Source: Balanoglossus misakiensis
Taxonomy: Eukaryota > Hemichordata
NCBI GenBank assembly: GCA_040954595.2
Contig: CM082593.2
Span: forward strand, 868,001 to 932,000
Direction: 5' to 3'
DNA length: 64,000 nt
Of this stretch, positions 37,542 to 51,664 are shown in pieces. Positions within the stretch are counted from its first letter, which is position 1; every line of letters starts with the position of its first letter. The translations under genes and the position numbers were made by a program. The notes beneath the pieces are model-generated. The model did not search any database and was not told the DNA's origin. It was given only the letters and a program-made list of their open reading frames with translations.

Positions 37542-40500
37542 AATGTGATGCTATGTCGAGCACAGGACTACATGTCTGTCTGTTTGTGTCCTCGCTATAT
37601 TGAGAACCGCTGAACTCATTCGCATGAACTTTATAATAATATCATTTCATATTTTTTCTCCTGACTAAGATATGGAAAACTGGCCAAATATCGTTTAGGT
37701 TTTACCTATTCAGCTGAACAACCAGCGACAAATGTCATCCACAGTTTATTACAGTGTCCAGAAGCATTGCATTGAAAACGGATCTCTCCATTTTGGTCGG
37801 TGATGTTAATCAAAGATAAACAAACTGATTCGAGTGGACAATTAGATATTCAGAATTTCCTTCCATTTATCTGTGACATTTTGCACAAACTGGAAAGTCA
37901 AGAGATCTTCACCACATATAATAAATTAAATTACATATACAATGAGATCGTGACCAGGTGCTGAGTTAGAAGTATATACACGTTAAGTGGATATAGCCTA
38001 TTTTGCTTATTTATCAAATGTCGCATCACGTTGCAAACCCAACAGCACACACTTAATGCGCATTTACAAAAGAACATGTAATACTCTAATCATGGAACAG
38101 TCCCTCTATCAATTCATTTACACTCTAATTCAAGTCGGAAACTAATAACTATAGACCACCTCAGAAGGTTGGAAAAAAGACCCTTTGACGCAACTTGCAA
38201 CTTCGACATGCTGGGCAAGTAAAGAGTGTACGACAGCAGTATGGGAAATTAATTTCACGCGCTTTTAACTGCAAGCTCATTAAACTTATAGAGCTTGCAC
38301 GACTCCTTAAAGCAGCATTTTGGCATTAACGAAATTGAAAGAAATTGTGTCGGACTGTAAGTCATTACTACAAGAAGTCATAAATGCGTGAGGTATTCAT
38401 GTGGTGTGTGTTATTATGGGAAATCATGTGACGTCGACTGGCCTGCGAGCAGTCTGTTGAACCAATATCGTGTATTGTGTTCACTTTGAAAATACTACTT
38501 CCTGGCATTTCGTACATCCTCTGAGTCTCACCACCCAGATAGCAAGATAACGACAATACCGGCTTCTAAAATGATAATCATTATATAAAATTATCGCTCA
38601 CAAATAACTGCTCATAGCAATTGCAAGATGATGACCCAGACAATACAATTTGAATATTGCGAAAATAAATGCTTAATAAATGTTTCATTATATCTGTCCC
38701 CCCCCCCCCACCCACATTTATAACTTTCAAAGTTATAGCTTTATTGAACAAGATAGCAAAGAAAAGATTTTTATAAACATCGCCATATATGGAATTTCGA
38801 TAGGGCACTTTCATATCCCTTCTGTCACCTTTAGTTCCTGGCATTTTAATATGATTTTCCTGTTTTGAGAATAAAGTCTGCAACATGCAACCAAACTGTT
38901 GATATGTAACAGATGAATTTACCACAGGTTGGCATTTTGACATTCAAGACTGTTTCGGTTTACTTGGTTGCAATTTCATGACGTTATCAATATCCACAAT
39001 TCAACATGCATTAATAACGCTTTTATACTATACTCCTTAACCACGGTTAATGGTGACGAAATTACCAAGTGGCCATGAGGGAACATATTGCCCTGAACAC
39101 TCGCGGAAGTCACGTTTGAAAGAACTCAAATCAGGCGTGTATTTTTTTTTCGCTGGGGCTCACTCAATGTTCTGTAGGCGGAACGTGACTGATGCTTTAA
39201 CTAAAGCCCCCAAAATAGAAATAAATGTAGGCGAAAAAGTTGAAAACCTTAATACACAAGTAAAATGTAATTAATAAATACGGCTTAGGATAACAGTGGG
39301 AGTTTGTGTCTTGCCTACGCATTGGCAGAACCTGTATTTAATCTTTACTTCTTTCCTATGCAATATTTCTCAACAGACATTTTCATCAACATCATCGAAA
39401 ACTCAGCCCAGCTTTAGCGCCACCAAGCAGTGACATTTGGATTCGTTCGACCATGCTCTTCTTGTTACGCACTGAGTATGATCGTTAGGCAACAACCAAT
39501 GAAAAAGAAACATTGTTATAGTCAATCAAATCGCTTTAAGCCCTTCTGACAATGCGCAACATGTGGTATATAATATTTTTGTATATCTACAATAGCGCCC
39601 TCGGTGATAATTTAGCAAAAACTGCCGTGCACATTAATATTCATCATGTGACTTTGCATTGTAACATCACAGATAACAACTGTATATAATTAACATTTTG
39701 AACGTTATTGTACATTTGACAATTTTCTGCAAAACCCAAACGGACAAGTGTCCAACATCACTTCCGGTCTCAAAGCATTCTGGTTATGTTCTGCATTTTA
39801 TTTATAGCACCATTTTATTTTGTGCGCACGGGCTTGTTCTGTGTTTTAATTGTTCGATAGTTAGTTGTCCGTTATTTCAATGGTTTATGCAATGCATGTT
39901 CACATATTACTTCCAATAACTGCAATTTTGGAATTGAAACAAGGGTAATAAAGTGAATTTCAAATCTGACCATCAATGGTTGCCATATGCCCTGTAACTC
40001 TGAAACAAACCACGTTTAAAAAAATATCTATAAAGGCATCTTAACCATGGGAAACATAGAGAAAGCTTTTGAATTAGCAGTATCTTAAATAAGCGAATTT
40101 ATACACACCTAGCTCATTTGCTAAAATAACATGCTAGCTAAAAAGACAGGTTTTACAATACTCTATTTGACTGAAACGGCTCATAGATACCTTATGCATA
40201 GCGAAGTCTGTTGCGACAGATACGAGATCTATATCTAGCCAAGCCTTGGTAATACGTGCTATCACATATCATCAATTTTACGACTGGATATGTTCAGCAG
40301 ATCGACATCACAGCGAAGATTTGCTGATAATCGTCATCACCTATCACCAATTTCATCATTATATGTCTCTGTTGAAGACCTGCTACTCTTAAATTAACTG
40401 GGAATGGAAACAGCATTTCTGAAATGCTACGTTTCCATCACAAAACTGCATGACCTAATAGCAATTGCAATAAATGGCGGAAATTTTACCTCAAAAGAGG

Positions 40501-40787
40501 AAATTCTGCGGCGACTAGATTTAACCTTTTAATCTTTTTTCATATCCTACATGTAAGCCCCCTCTGTCCAAGTCTCTTAACCTGGGTAACCCTAGGGTCC
40601 AATTAAACGCTCTTTGTTAAGGGGGCTTTGCTTTGGAATCCAGATACAATTACTAATACGCTGTTGTGTAATGCGTATATAATGAAGACAAGTAGATGAT
40701 CTTAAAGCACTAATAGTTTTATTTTTGCTTGAAGTGGTAAATATGTGAAACACATTAAAAGACTCAGGAAGGTTTTTGAAACTAGTC

Positions 40788-40803
40788 GGGGGGGGGGGGG
40801 GGG
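40788..40803 (+). repeat. Poly(G) run, 16 bases
   Basis: Uninterrupted run of 16 G between receptors B and C. Its length is likely to be unreliable in any assembly. Confidence 0.9.
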
Positions 40804-42226
40804 TCGAATACTCTCATCACAAGGAGTATTATACATGCGCCACCTGCATAGGCTACGTGACTTTTTCAACAAAAAATTCCTAAATGTAGGTCGACTTTTC
40901 ATCCACAATGTCAATAACTTAAGGTAGATATACTATAGTTGGGGTTTACAGTGTTGCAAGATCTTTTCGTGCAATTTTAATTACTATTTTTCAGAGCTGA
41001 ATCTGGAGATCGTTTTCTTAATATAACCTCACGAATATTTCATGGCCGGAAGAGACAATCTGTGTTGCAACGTTGTAGTGTATTAAGGCCTACAGATCCT
41101 GATCACGCTTTTCCTCAAATCAGAAACCAAGAAAAGGCAAATTCTACGAAAAAAGGAACTGAAAGAACGCTGTTGTAATTTAAGAGGCGGCCGAAAGGCA
41201 ACTAAAGAAAAATCGTGAAGGCTGCTCTAACATATAAATGGTAAATGTTATTGCAACCAGTGAAGTCAACAAAGTCATGTTTATCAGAAAAGATTAAAAG
41301 TATGTATATATGTATAGCTCTCAGCACGTCACGATTTAAACAAGTTTTTCACAGAAATCGCAAATCTCTGAAAATGTCCATGATATGATAAATTATAGTT
41401 TTTCTTCACTGCACCTTAAATAGCAGATGGTACTGCCTGAAACTTGTTTTTTGTCATTATTAAACAAACTACACAATGATCTAATTAAATCTGATTATTA
41501 CAGAATTTTATGTACCAAACATGATAACTGAATCGAGATTCATTGATTCTGAGAGAAACGTTATACGTAACTCCAATCCCGACGTTTTGTAACCCACGAT
41601 TGTGAATCTTAAATAACAGTTGCCGCAAGCCATTCTACATACAGCGGTATTAAATATACTAAGCAGCGGAAATTACTTTTTAGCTTACAGTTGGTTTTCC
41701 ATGTTTGCCTACAAATGCTTACATCGGGGCAAGGATAACATTTCACGGAACCAGTGTTAATTGAATAATTTTTGTGCACGGGCCCATTCCCTGCCATACT
41801 TGAACGTGGAGTTCAGCAGCCTTGAAGGTAAAATGACCCTCGAAAATCAGTTTAAACTTGTCTCCACATTTTGCCCAAGGCAACTTCAGATTATTCTCTT
41901 TTCAAAGTTAAAGTAAATGACAATACCGTACTTTCGTTCAATTTCTTAGGATATACCAAGGCCAGAAACTGGGCATATGGAAGGCCCGGTAATGGGTATA
42001 TTTAATTCAATGCATAAAGACTTGCGGGTCCACTCGGAACGCGTCATTGTATACACCACTACTGCTCAACACACGATGTTGCAATACTGTAGTTTAGTAT
42101 GCCATCTTCAAAACATATCTCAGCTGCAGTTACTTACAGTGAAATGATCTTTTCTGCGCCGTCGGTACCATCCGAGAATTAACAAGACGCGCCTTGGTAC
42201 AAAAGTGACAAGAAGTACTATCTAAG

Positions 42227-45200
42227 ATGGAATCCATCACCGATAATGTTTCCTCGTATGAAAATGTTTCCTACATGTACGAGGAAAACTGCGGTAATTA
42301 CGAGAAGCCTTCTGGAATTCCAACAGGGGGACAAGTTGCTCTTGTAATCATCTACAGTATCACCGCCTTACTGGCGGTCTTCGGTAACGCCGCCGTCATA
42401 TTTGTGCTTGCTTGCAGCGGCAGGACGAGAACTGACTTAAACACGTTCCTCATCAATCTCTCCGTCTCCGATGTTACCATGGCGATTTTCTGCATACCTT
42501 TCTCCTTCGTTCAAGCCATGCTGGGTCACTGGATTTTTGGCAGAAGTTTGTGTAAAGTGGTTGTCTTTATGCAGCAGGTAGGTGTCCCACAAATATACTC
42601 TTGCGGGGGGACGTTCAAAATCAACAAGTTGATAGAATATGGTTGTTACTGTGCAATTTCAAAAACCAGACCAAGGATTGCATTACAAGATCATGAATCA
42701 TGATGACATCATATTATCAAGTTCATTTTTTTCAAATATGCGGCTTGCTGTATGCCCTGACAACTTCCTAAACACTTCTCTCTTCAGTGTCTGTCTACAT
42801 GGTTGACTACGAGTGTATCAACTCCCAGGACGAACTTAGTCAGACATTTCTGGCGGCAAAATCTATCTAAGCAAATCACGAAGTTGGTTGTAATTTTACA
42901 GAACTATCAGATTTCTTAAACATTTCCAATCACCTATACGTTTTGTGGGTCAATTTGTTCTTAATTGCAAGTCAAAAGGAAAATTGCTTTTGCAGGTAGG
43001 AACATACATCAACACAGTGAATGTAATAAAGTGGATTCAACTCTTAAATATCAAGTGTCACGAATATATTGAAATGTCAGGTAGAAAGAACCTCCAAAAG
43101 TGTCACACCTGTGGCTACAACCATTTTCAAGTCTCCAACATCCATTTCCTGAAAGTTAATAGTTCTGACATATGCTCTATACATGTTCTAAGTGTGTTCC
43201 CTTCGCGGGCAGTCTTGCTACAACACAGGTAGTGCAATTTGGAGTTTTGTTACCACATTCGTATTTCGAATTTCTTTTGACTTCAGACAAGGTTTGATTT
43301 GTGAGTGAGCCATATTACTATTAGATGACATTGTATCATATGATACATTTAACCTTTCACGTAATGTTCAAGGCAACCTTTTAATGTCAACCATGTCTGG
43401 AACATATGCACTGGCGGTTCAAGCAAGGATTTTCTTGAAACGTGATGAGCGCACAATGTTTGTTTTCAAAATCAACACATTTTGGTACAAAATTAACAGA
43501 AAGTTTCTCAGTATAAGGTTTACGCATGTGTTGGTGACAATATGCCACTTGCCTTTTTAGTCATTTTAGAATACTCTTATATTCAATCAACTGCTTACCT
43601 AGTACCGGTAAGTCCCTGAACTAAACACTGATTACTACTTTGAATAATATGATATTATGAATGGAACGATATCTTAGTGTACACTTTGATGACATATCTT
43701 GACTAAGCATGTTCCCAGAGTCGGGAAAGTACACTCAGGTAGTATCATCAAATATGCCACACTTATATACACTAAATGCCCAAAGGAAATCCTTCATCCG
43801 AAGGGCCTTACTCACGCTTATACAAGCACGGCAAAATATCTGCTTGAATGCTTGACTAAATACACATCGTGAAGGTAGTTGACGATTATGTAATTTATAA
43901 ACCGGTGTCAATGAACCAACATGTCACGCACGGATAACACTGCTTCCTGTTCGTGACTTCTTTGAAGTATTCTCAGTTGCGTCTCAGGCTAACTTTATCC
44001 GCGGTACAGGATGAAAACATGTGATGTCTCTCATGACAGATTTTTTTCGCTTGAGATACCTCTCGGAGTACTGTTACACTCACGTGGGATACACGATTGT
44101 CTTACACTATTCAATTTCCGATGTAAATTGAAACGTTTGTACGGCCATGCATGCCGGATGTATCGCCCGGGTTGACAGAAGTGGACGCTATATTCCCTTC
44201 CAAGTTTCCAAGAAGAAGTCGGCCCATTTTTTGTCTCCTGATGATATTACACATCGTGGTCACGTTGTGTCACATGACTACTAGTTCCAAGGTAAAAAAA
44301 TTGCCGCGCATCTCAGATTATTCAAATCAAATTTACTGTAAAATGGGTTATTTTCGCGAGCAATAAATTTTCGCGAAATGCGAGAGCGCGAATATTAATC
44401 CTCATGTGACAGTTGCCTCTTTTGATATCGCGAAAATTTCTTGTCGCGAAAATAACCCATTTTACAGCATGATGTTTGACGTAAATGTTTAATGGTTGGT
44501 ACATCTACAACATCTAACACGCGCAGACGTTCAAAACTGGCCAGGTGTGTGTGTGTGTGTGCATTGTGGAAGGGGAACCTTTAGGGAATCATCAAATATT
44601 CACAAGCCAATTGTGGCAGATTCAATAAACATCTCGGTTTACTCACTGTTTGTATTTGATCCCGGATGAGCTGTGATCAGAGTAAAATGGACAGGAACTT
44701 GTCAACAACGTGCGGTAATTCTGTAATTTTACTCCATCGGAAAACTGTCATCTGCAGGAAAAACAAAAACACATCGCAAGACTTCTTTAGTTATTGTACG
44801 GATAAAATGACGCTTGCAATTGAAGAACATTGACTTCCGTCATTATCACAGAAAGGTTACACGTATCTCGTTGATCTGTAATTCAATATAGATAACACAT
44901 CAGTAAGGTAGATGACTTGGCTACTTGATATTCGTTGACCTTCATTGCTGTGGCATCAACGTAATGCAGTGTGTGTATCTCTTTCAAGTAGAATTAGGTG
45001 CAAATTTTATTAAAAGAACTTTGGGAGGCTTTTGCTGAATTACCAATGTTCTCATTTCAATTGCAAAACGGGATTCGGATTTATACGGATGAAATGATTA
45101 AAATACGATACATAAATAATAATAGTTTCTATATTTTATCTTTTTCAGGTGTCGGTCACAATAAGTATATACACCCTGGTAGCTATTGGTGTCGATCGGT

Positions 45201-46591
45201 TCTTTGCTGTATATTACCCGATGAAGAAACGAATGTCGAAACATACGTCCAAGCTAACTATTTTGTTTATCTGGATTGCGGCGCTCTCCTTATCTGTAGT
45301 TCAACTATTCTACGTGCGTGTGAAGGAATACACTGTTTCGTGCACTCAGAGCCTTTTAATCTGTGACGAGTGGTGGCCACAGAAGAATATAGGCATTGCA
45401 TATGAATTATTCATCATGACCATCACCTATGTGATTCCGCTGTGTGTTTTGGCTTTCACGTATTTCCTGGTGGCACGACGTCTTTGGGGACGCAGCATCC
45501 CGGGAAATGCGCATCAGAACAGAGACCTGACCCATTCCCGCTCCAAGAGAAAGGTTTGAGAAATCTTTTTGCATTATGTTTACCGCATCAACTGACTTGT
45601 TTTGCTCTTCTTCCCCGTATGGGCCCAGTCGTGAAAGTTGCAAAAAGTGTAAATTTTAAAATGATTGTGTTTGATTATTTCCAACAGGTGATCAAAATGC
45701 TGGCGATAATCGTATTCCTATTCGCATTCTGTTGGCTACCACTTGTAATCCTCAATGTCCTAAGCAGGTTCCGCATCATTGAAAACAAGATTGTTGTCAT
45801 CTTCTACTTCTGTTGTCACTGGCTAGCAATGGCAAACAGTTTCATCAATCCCATCGTATATGGTTTTCTGAACGACAGCTTTAGGGTAAGTGAGTTTAGT
45901 ATTTGCATCTGGAACAGATTTTCAGGAAAATGATAGTCCTCCAAACCATACAATTCTTTGCTATATATTAAAGGGTTTGGTGTGTGAATTGCCAGACTTG
46001 TCATGTGTTCAGAAAACTGGCAAATTTCGCCGCCGTGCAAATGTCTTTTTATTCGACACAGTATGCAATGTTTGCAAATGCTCCTAGGATAGAGATTTCA
46101 ATTAGATATCAAGGGCATGGCACTGACACTTTAAAACGTGTGAAAGGTGTTTTAAAAAGAAGGAAGAAAACTGGATGTTCAACGAGAGAAGGGTTGTTCT
46201 TTTTCATCTTCACCATCTACGCGAACAAGTCTTACATGTATACGTTTGCATAATTATCTGGTTCTCGCTGTGTTTTGATTTATACAGACAGACCTGAAGC
46301 GCTTTTTCTCCAATTGTTCATTCGGGAGCGAGAGATTGCAGCTGCAATTCACATTTCGTTCCAGTGTGCGCACAACATCCACTGTCACCTTGCCACGGAG
46401 TAGGTCAAGTTCAAACTCTTACACATTGAGAACAATGGCTGTTAATTCGATGGCCGGGCGTAATGATATCACAATGATTGATGGAAATTTGCCTGAACGG
46501 TAAGAGTTCATATTTCGATTTTCACTTGTACGATATAGAAATTAAGGTTCATTTTGTTCCCATTCACTGGTTTTCCTAGATTTGCAAACAT

Positions 46592-46623
<32 letters not shown>

Positions 46624-46969
46624 TGTTAGTATTATTGTTGTTGGCACATGTATTATAGTAATGGCTGCCAGGCAATATGGTGTAGGTCACAGAGGGTGAT
46701 TTTTGCATTAATGTCTCCTGAACTGCAGACAACATTTCAGACTTGTGTTCTGTGACGGCAGATTTACAGTGTGGACAATAAAGACATGTGTGAAATAAAT
46801 ACAACTTCCATTTGTCCTTGACACTCTCTAATTTGTATCCAGAAAACTTTCCTGTTGTCCTTACTTCTTGATAAATGCGGTTTATTACAGGGCCAACGTT
46901 ATTGATCTGGGCGACATGCAGACGAATCATGTTTTTGAGAAACCGCGTCCTGATGTGTATTTTAACTAA
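42227..46969 (+). CDS. Class A neuropeptide GPCR (receptor C), NPFF/SIFamide/orexin-like
   Basis: Intact paralog of receptor B, predicted 414 aa. Exons: 42227-42577, 45149-45553, 45688-45885, 46288-46499 and 46891-46969, with GT-AG introns at the same positions and phases (0, 0, 0, 2). The start has a strong context (A at -3, G at +4). Visible marks: glycosylation sites N7 and N13, N54 in TM1, D82 in TM2, the C109/C189 disulfide pair, DRF (133-135), RRLWGRSIPGNAH before a basic SKRK in loop 3, CWLP (267-270), NPIVY (306-310). The tail is Ser/Arg-rich and the short last exon ends EKPRPDVYFN, close to GKPRPDVFYN in receptor B. Expected to sit in the plasma membrane and couple a peptide to G proteins. 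The nearest family is NPFF/SIFamide/orexin-like. The 2.6-kb first intron holds a foldback element. Confidence 0.88.
44336..44467. mobile_element. MITE-like foldback element with perfect 24-bp terminal inverted repeats
   Basis: A 132-bp element in the first intron of receptor C. Its ends (44336-44359 and 44444-44467) are exact 24-bp inverted repeats beginning CTGTAAAATGGGTTATTTTC and ending in CGCGA. Further CGCGAAA motifs lie inside. There is no coding capacity and no clear target-site duplication. The size and long inverted repeats fit a non-autonomous DNA transposon; the superfamily cannot be assigned. Confidence 0.8.
44545..44561. repeat. (GT)n microsatellite
   Basis: About 8 GT dinucleotides in the first intron of receptor C, just after the foldback element. 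Confidence 0.9.
46592..46621. repeat. (ATC)n microsatellite
   Basis: About 10 ATC triplets in the last intron of receptor C. Read on the minus strand it encodes poly-Asp in a spurious open frame that overlaps the final receptor exon. Confidence 0.95.
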
Positions 46970-48161
46970 AAGGACATAATATATGCGCATAATCTGATTA
47001 AAATTAGATGTAGAGTTGGCTCGGTCTTTACAATTTAGTTCTTTCTTTGCTGTTCTGTTGGCGAAATGATCAGAGAAAGGAATAGACAAGAACCAGCATG
47101 AAAGAATGATCGAGATAACTCTCGATCTGCTTTCTGATAGTGTTACCTAAATTATTCAAAGAGCTCTAGTTCCATCACTTGGTAGCTGATTTGTAAAGAA
47201 CTTTTATGTGTAATGTATTTAGATATATTAATGAACAACTATTTTTTAATGTTTAATGCTTCATATTCTTCTATTTGACTACTTCTATACTTAGTTGTTG
47301 GTATATGTACATGAGGTAGTAATATTCTGATTAGTTTTCATAGTTATGTATCCTTGGACACTTGTGACATGAATTAATTCGTTTCGACTAAATAGATATT
47401 AAATATGTTGTTGACCGTGGTATTTTCAAATTGGTAGAATCTGTTAATTGTTGCACTTCCGAGAAATGTACTCAATGACATTTAAATACCGAAACTTTCA
47501 CCATCAAAGTCACTACGTCGTGAACGTTTCCATAGATACAAGGCTTAAAAATCCAATAACTATGATTTTGTGCATTTCAAGGTAGAACATTTTTGCATAC
47601 AAAGTACAGTTGGGAAGGAATGAGATATTTAACATTTTAAACACAAATCTGAATATTCAATCCCCAGTATGTTTCATTAAATTTAAGTGTTGAAATTCAA
47701 CGTAAGCTTATTTGTAAATATTTCACCTTATACACTGATTAAATATTACTATGTTATGTCGTTCTCTACAATCGTTAAAATCGCTTTACTTTGTCTTTTC
47801 CCACCACTCAAGAACAACCATCCATGATCTGAAGAGAACTGACGCCATGATGGAGCGCACCCTCTTTGTCAGCGCGAAATGCCTTTCAATCTTTTGCAAG
47901 AGCTGAGAGCAGCGGTGAATGCAGAAACCTATGAAGATACCGTAGGTTTCCCGAAACGCTGCACATTATTTGTAAATAGAAATTAATAATTTAGTTTATT
48001 TGTGCTACATTTTTGACATCACTGTTTTGACATCACTGTTTTATATTTTGAAATAACATAAAACACGCTTGAGTGAACGAAATGTTTTATACCATGATTG
48101 CAGATTCCTCTATAGAGTTTGGTATGTATATACCATCTGCAGACTCTTAAATATCAAGCAT

Positions 48162-48188
48162 GTCAGACAGACAGACAGGCAGACAGAC
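48162..48188. repeat. (GACA)n microsatellite
   Basis: Short run of GACA/GGCA units downstream of receptor C. Confidence 0.85.
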
Positions 48189-51100
48189 GTCACCTTTGCA
48201 TTATCTGTCATGTCGAGCAATAAACTCGAAAGAGGATCATGGAATTAAAAGAGGACACATAGCTTGGGCAACAAGTGATGTACGTGCATCTATGTCCCTG
48301 CTTTCGGATACAGAAACATTAACCTCAGCATAATTACAGACATTCCAAGATTCAAGTTCCGCTGGCGTAATTCACTTGCCTAATTGTAATTGTAAGCATG
48401 TTTTCTGAGATCCCCGACAGAATGTCGCCAACATCAAAAGGACTCCACGTTTGAAGTGCAAATTCTTGTGAACGTAAGAATGTTTTCGTATAATACATGC
48501 CACAATTGATATCGTTCAAGTGACTGAAATCAGTCTGACTCTGACATGGACTTCTTGGCCTTCAAAACACGGAAAAGTCTTGTAATTCCAATGGTGATCC
48601 GCTTTGTATGCTAAGGACTTAGTCACGGTAAACCATTTTAATTCCCCAAGAATTTACGAAAAAGCTACATGAGCATCTATTAACGCGAAAGCTTACAATA
48701 GAGAATTTCAAAAGTGACATTTACCGAACATACGTGTATCATTTATTGTCCATGCAGTTTATGCCCACAAACACGAGATTCAAAGCCGCAAAAAAATGAC
48801 AATTAGAGTTATTGCAATATTGGTGCCTTAATATAGCAAAGAATGAAAAAGAATTCTGGGATTATCAATTTCTGAAATTTGTCCCCAAGGCGCGTCGTAA
48901 TACCTTATTTTGTATTAAAGTCTACTCTTTTCCATTCTTCATCAAAAAAACGAAAAAAACATTTTCAAGATGCATCTTACGTACTGTACATCCTTAACTC
49001 GCAGGCTTACACACACTGCAAGCACGTCGGTGTCTTTGTGATATCAATTTCATCAGCAGCAGTATTAACTTTGCGGGAATTATCAATATTACAGGGTAGG
49101 GCTTCGATAACACTATAATAGGCAGCCGCAAAGCGTACCCAACTAGACTTAGTTTGGCTTTAAGTCAGAACTTCGAGTCTCAGGCATTTGAGTAACAAGC
49201 GAGGGGGGAGGGGGAGGGGGGCAGTGGTGAGCAAGTCTGCGTCACTGTTCAGTGTTCACGTGCTTGGCTCTTACGTCACTGTTAATGACGAGAATGTGTT
49301 GATCAACCCACAGCTACAAACATATGCCTGTGGAATACTAAGTAGAAATGCGTAGGCAGAATGCTCATTTGATTTCTGAACCAATCGGAGGAGGCGATTT
49401 CGATCGGAAGTATTCAGTTGTAAAGCACTTTATGTCTGAGCCATCATGATATCACATTTTACTCATCTTTTGAACTTTTTATTTTTAACTTTCTCCTTAA
49501 ACTCGCGACCTCTAGAGATCTTCTGAATGAGGTCTCATGGTTTGAGTATTGATCTCCCATACCTATCAGTCACTGCTCTCAACAGATACAGATGATTTGA
49601 ATTAATCACTTCACCTGTTTCTTGGGTCAAATTAACCTGACGGCGATTGTGGTTTCGTTCGTGTGGTTTCGTTTGTGGGAGTAGGTTTTCACAACAGTAT
49701 GTTAGGCATGTGATTTGATGCTTTAAAATGCAATAAGTGCACATACCTTTCCAAAGCTGCTCTGTATAAACAAACACATGCACTATAGTTGGGATTGCTT
49801 TTAGTACAAAGCAAAAACTTTGCATCTTGAGCTGTATCTTTTCGCCGTTGATTTTACTCTAATTGATGGGAAGGCAACATAAACTGAAGGAGTCGTGACT
49901 CCGCCCAGCTGGGTAGCTTCATCTCTTGTTAGAAATTACATCTCCGATCCGGAAGCCGGAAATATTTGTTCCAGGGGTAGAACTAATTAAGTGCGTTTGG
50001 AATCAACTCACAAGGCCGGCCACAAGGATTCATTCTGATCCTCATCTATGCTGGTAAGTACATCATTATACGCCACCAGAAACAACAAGAAAATGCTCCG
50101 CGGGATGTTATTTAACTCACAGTTCCCCAAGACCTCAATCCCACAGAAGTACATCTGAGATTTCTTGGGGGCAGTTGTGCTGTTTACAATTACAGAGGCT
50201 GTGGCCAAAGAAATCTAAGATACATTATTTCCAGAATAATATACCCTTTTGCCAGGAAAGGGTATCATTTTTGTTCATGACAGTACCTGTAATATCTAAT
50301 ATTTTTGTAAATAATATATCCCTAATTCCGACATACTGGCAGTGTGTCAGACCACAGCACGGCGGTTCTTTGTGATCAAGAAAAGAACTTCAGGGACACG
50401 TGGACATTTAAGACTTGCACACGACGTTTTGGCCAATGAAGTTTCTTCATAGCAAAGAATTGCTGCTGTGACAAAGTTATCTAATTAGCAACCTGTACAG
50501 CCAGCAGGCATTGATTTCCCCAAAGGCCCTAGCACACATGCGTACATAGACATAGCGGCATGATCTAAACCACGGAGAAGTAATAGATATTCAATCCATG
50601 CGTTTGTTGCCGTTAGCGATTTTTGCAGACTTTTAGACACAAAACACGTCCCTTTCAAATAAGGAAATATAACAAGTCATTCATTCATTCAAGGAAACAA
50701 AATAACCTGGTTGGTATCATATTATTCATCAATAACAGAGCTTAAGTCAACAAATCTTGCAATTCTTACAATAATTCTTATCAAAAGTGACGTCTATAAC
50801 CTCACTATCTTGGAATCGATATCAGACTAAAAGATCACATCTCATTAATGAATGTTAGCACAACGAATGCCACTATACCTGTACCCACCAGTTTAATTTG
50901 AGTAATAAGGAATCATTTTTTGCCAAAATTACTTTGACGTTGTCAATTTTATGATAATTGAAATTTACCATCGTGCCAATCTGTGTCACAAGATATTTCA
51001 GTCAATTTTTGTAGGGACGTACCAGACTGTTGATGGCTACAAGAAGACGGAGGATGTACACAATCTAACTTCCAACTATCATTTTTCTGAAAATCTGTCT

Positions 51101-51580
51101 CCGTGGCGCAATATACCAATGATATGCCGCACGGTTGAAGCATTTGCTTTAAGGGTAAACAGGGCAACAGTCGAACAAATGACGTCACGGTTGACATTCA
51201 ACAAAGCAACGACAATACGCATATGATGCTAAACGATACAGAAAATCTCATTGGTCTGCTGTGTCATCTTTGAAAATGGAAAAGGGTTAATGAGTATCAA
51301 TGTCTGACATTTCCAGGTTCATACTTCGTTGTGTGTCAGATGATCCCTGTGTTCTTCGTATTAATCAAGGAAAAAAGTATGCAGCTGAGCCTCATGGCTG
51401 TATGGTCTTATTTTATATAAAACGTTTCTGCGTCAGAAGGAAAGCATATAATACGAGTGCTATTTGCTGTACTGGTGTCTGTCGCACTCACAGATGAAAT
51501 AATCAAAATTATCAGTACTTTGCCGTCAGTACAAAGAATGCTGTCAGACGTGTAAGGCCAGATAGCTGAACAAGAACAAA

Positions 51581-51664
51581 ACAGACAGGCAGGCAGACTG
51601 ACAGGCAGACAGACTGACAGGCAGGCAGGCAGACTGACAGACTGACAGACAGACAGACAGACAT
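51581..51664. repeat. Compound GACA/GGCA/GACT microsatellite
   Basis: About 84 bp of imperfect tetranucleotide repeat mixing acag, gcag and actg units. Confidence 0.92.

Larger units (their letters stand above)
36811..42226. other. Intergenic region between receptors B and C
   Basis: About 5.4 kb. It begins with the probable 3' untranslated region of receptor B (polyadenylation signal near 37536). No further exon was recognised. It contains a 12-base C run (38698-38709), a 16-base G run (40788-40803) and a weak foldback at about 40555-40630 (aagccccct facing agggggctt). Confidence 0.6.

Noticed and set aside
40555-40630. Small foldback with aagccccct / agggggctt arms
   Set aside because: Only 9 matching bases at the ends and no wider arm similarity; too weak to call an element.
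46508-47089. 193-codon minus-strand open frame with a poly-Asp run
   Set aside because: The Asp run is the (ATC)n microsatellite read backwards, and the frame overlaps the receptor C final exon on the other strand. No protein family is visible.
49202-49221. G-quadruplex in the gaggggggagggggagggggg tract
   Set aside because: Only three long G runs separated by single A. Four-tract folding would need runs to be split, and no context suggests a function.
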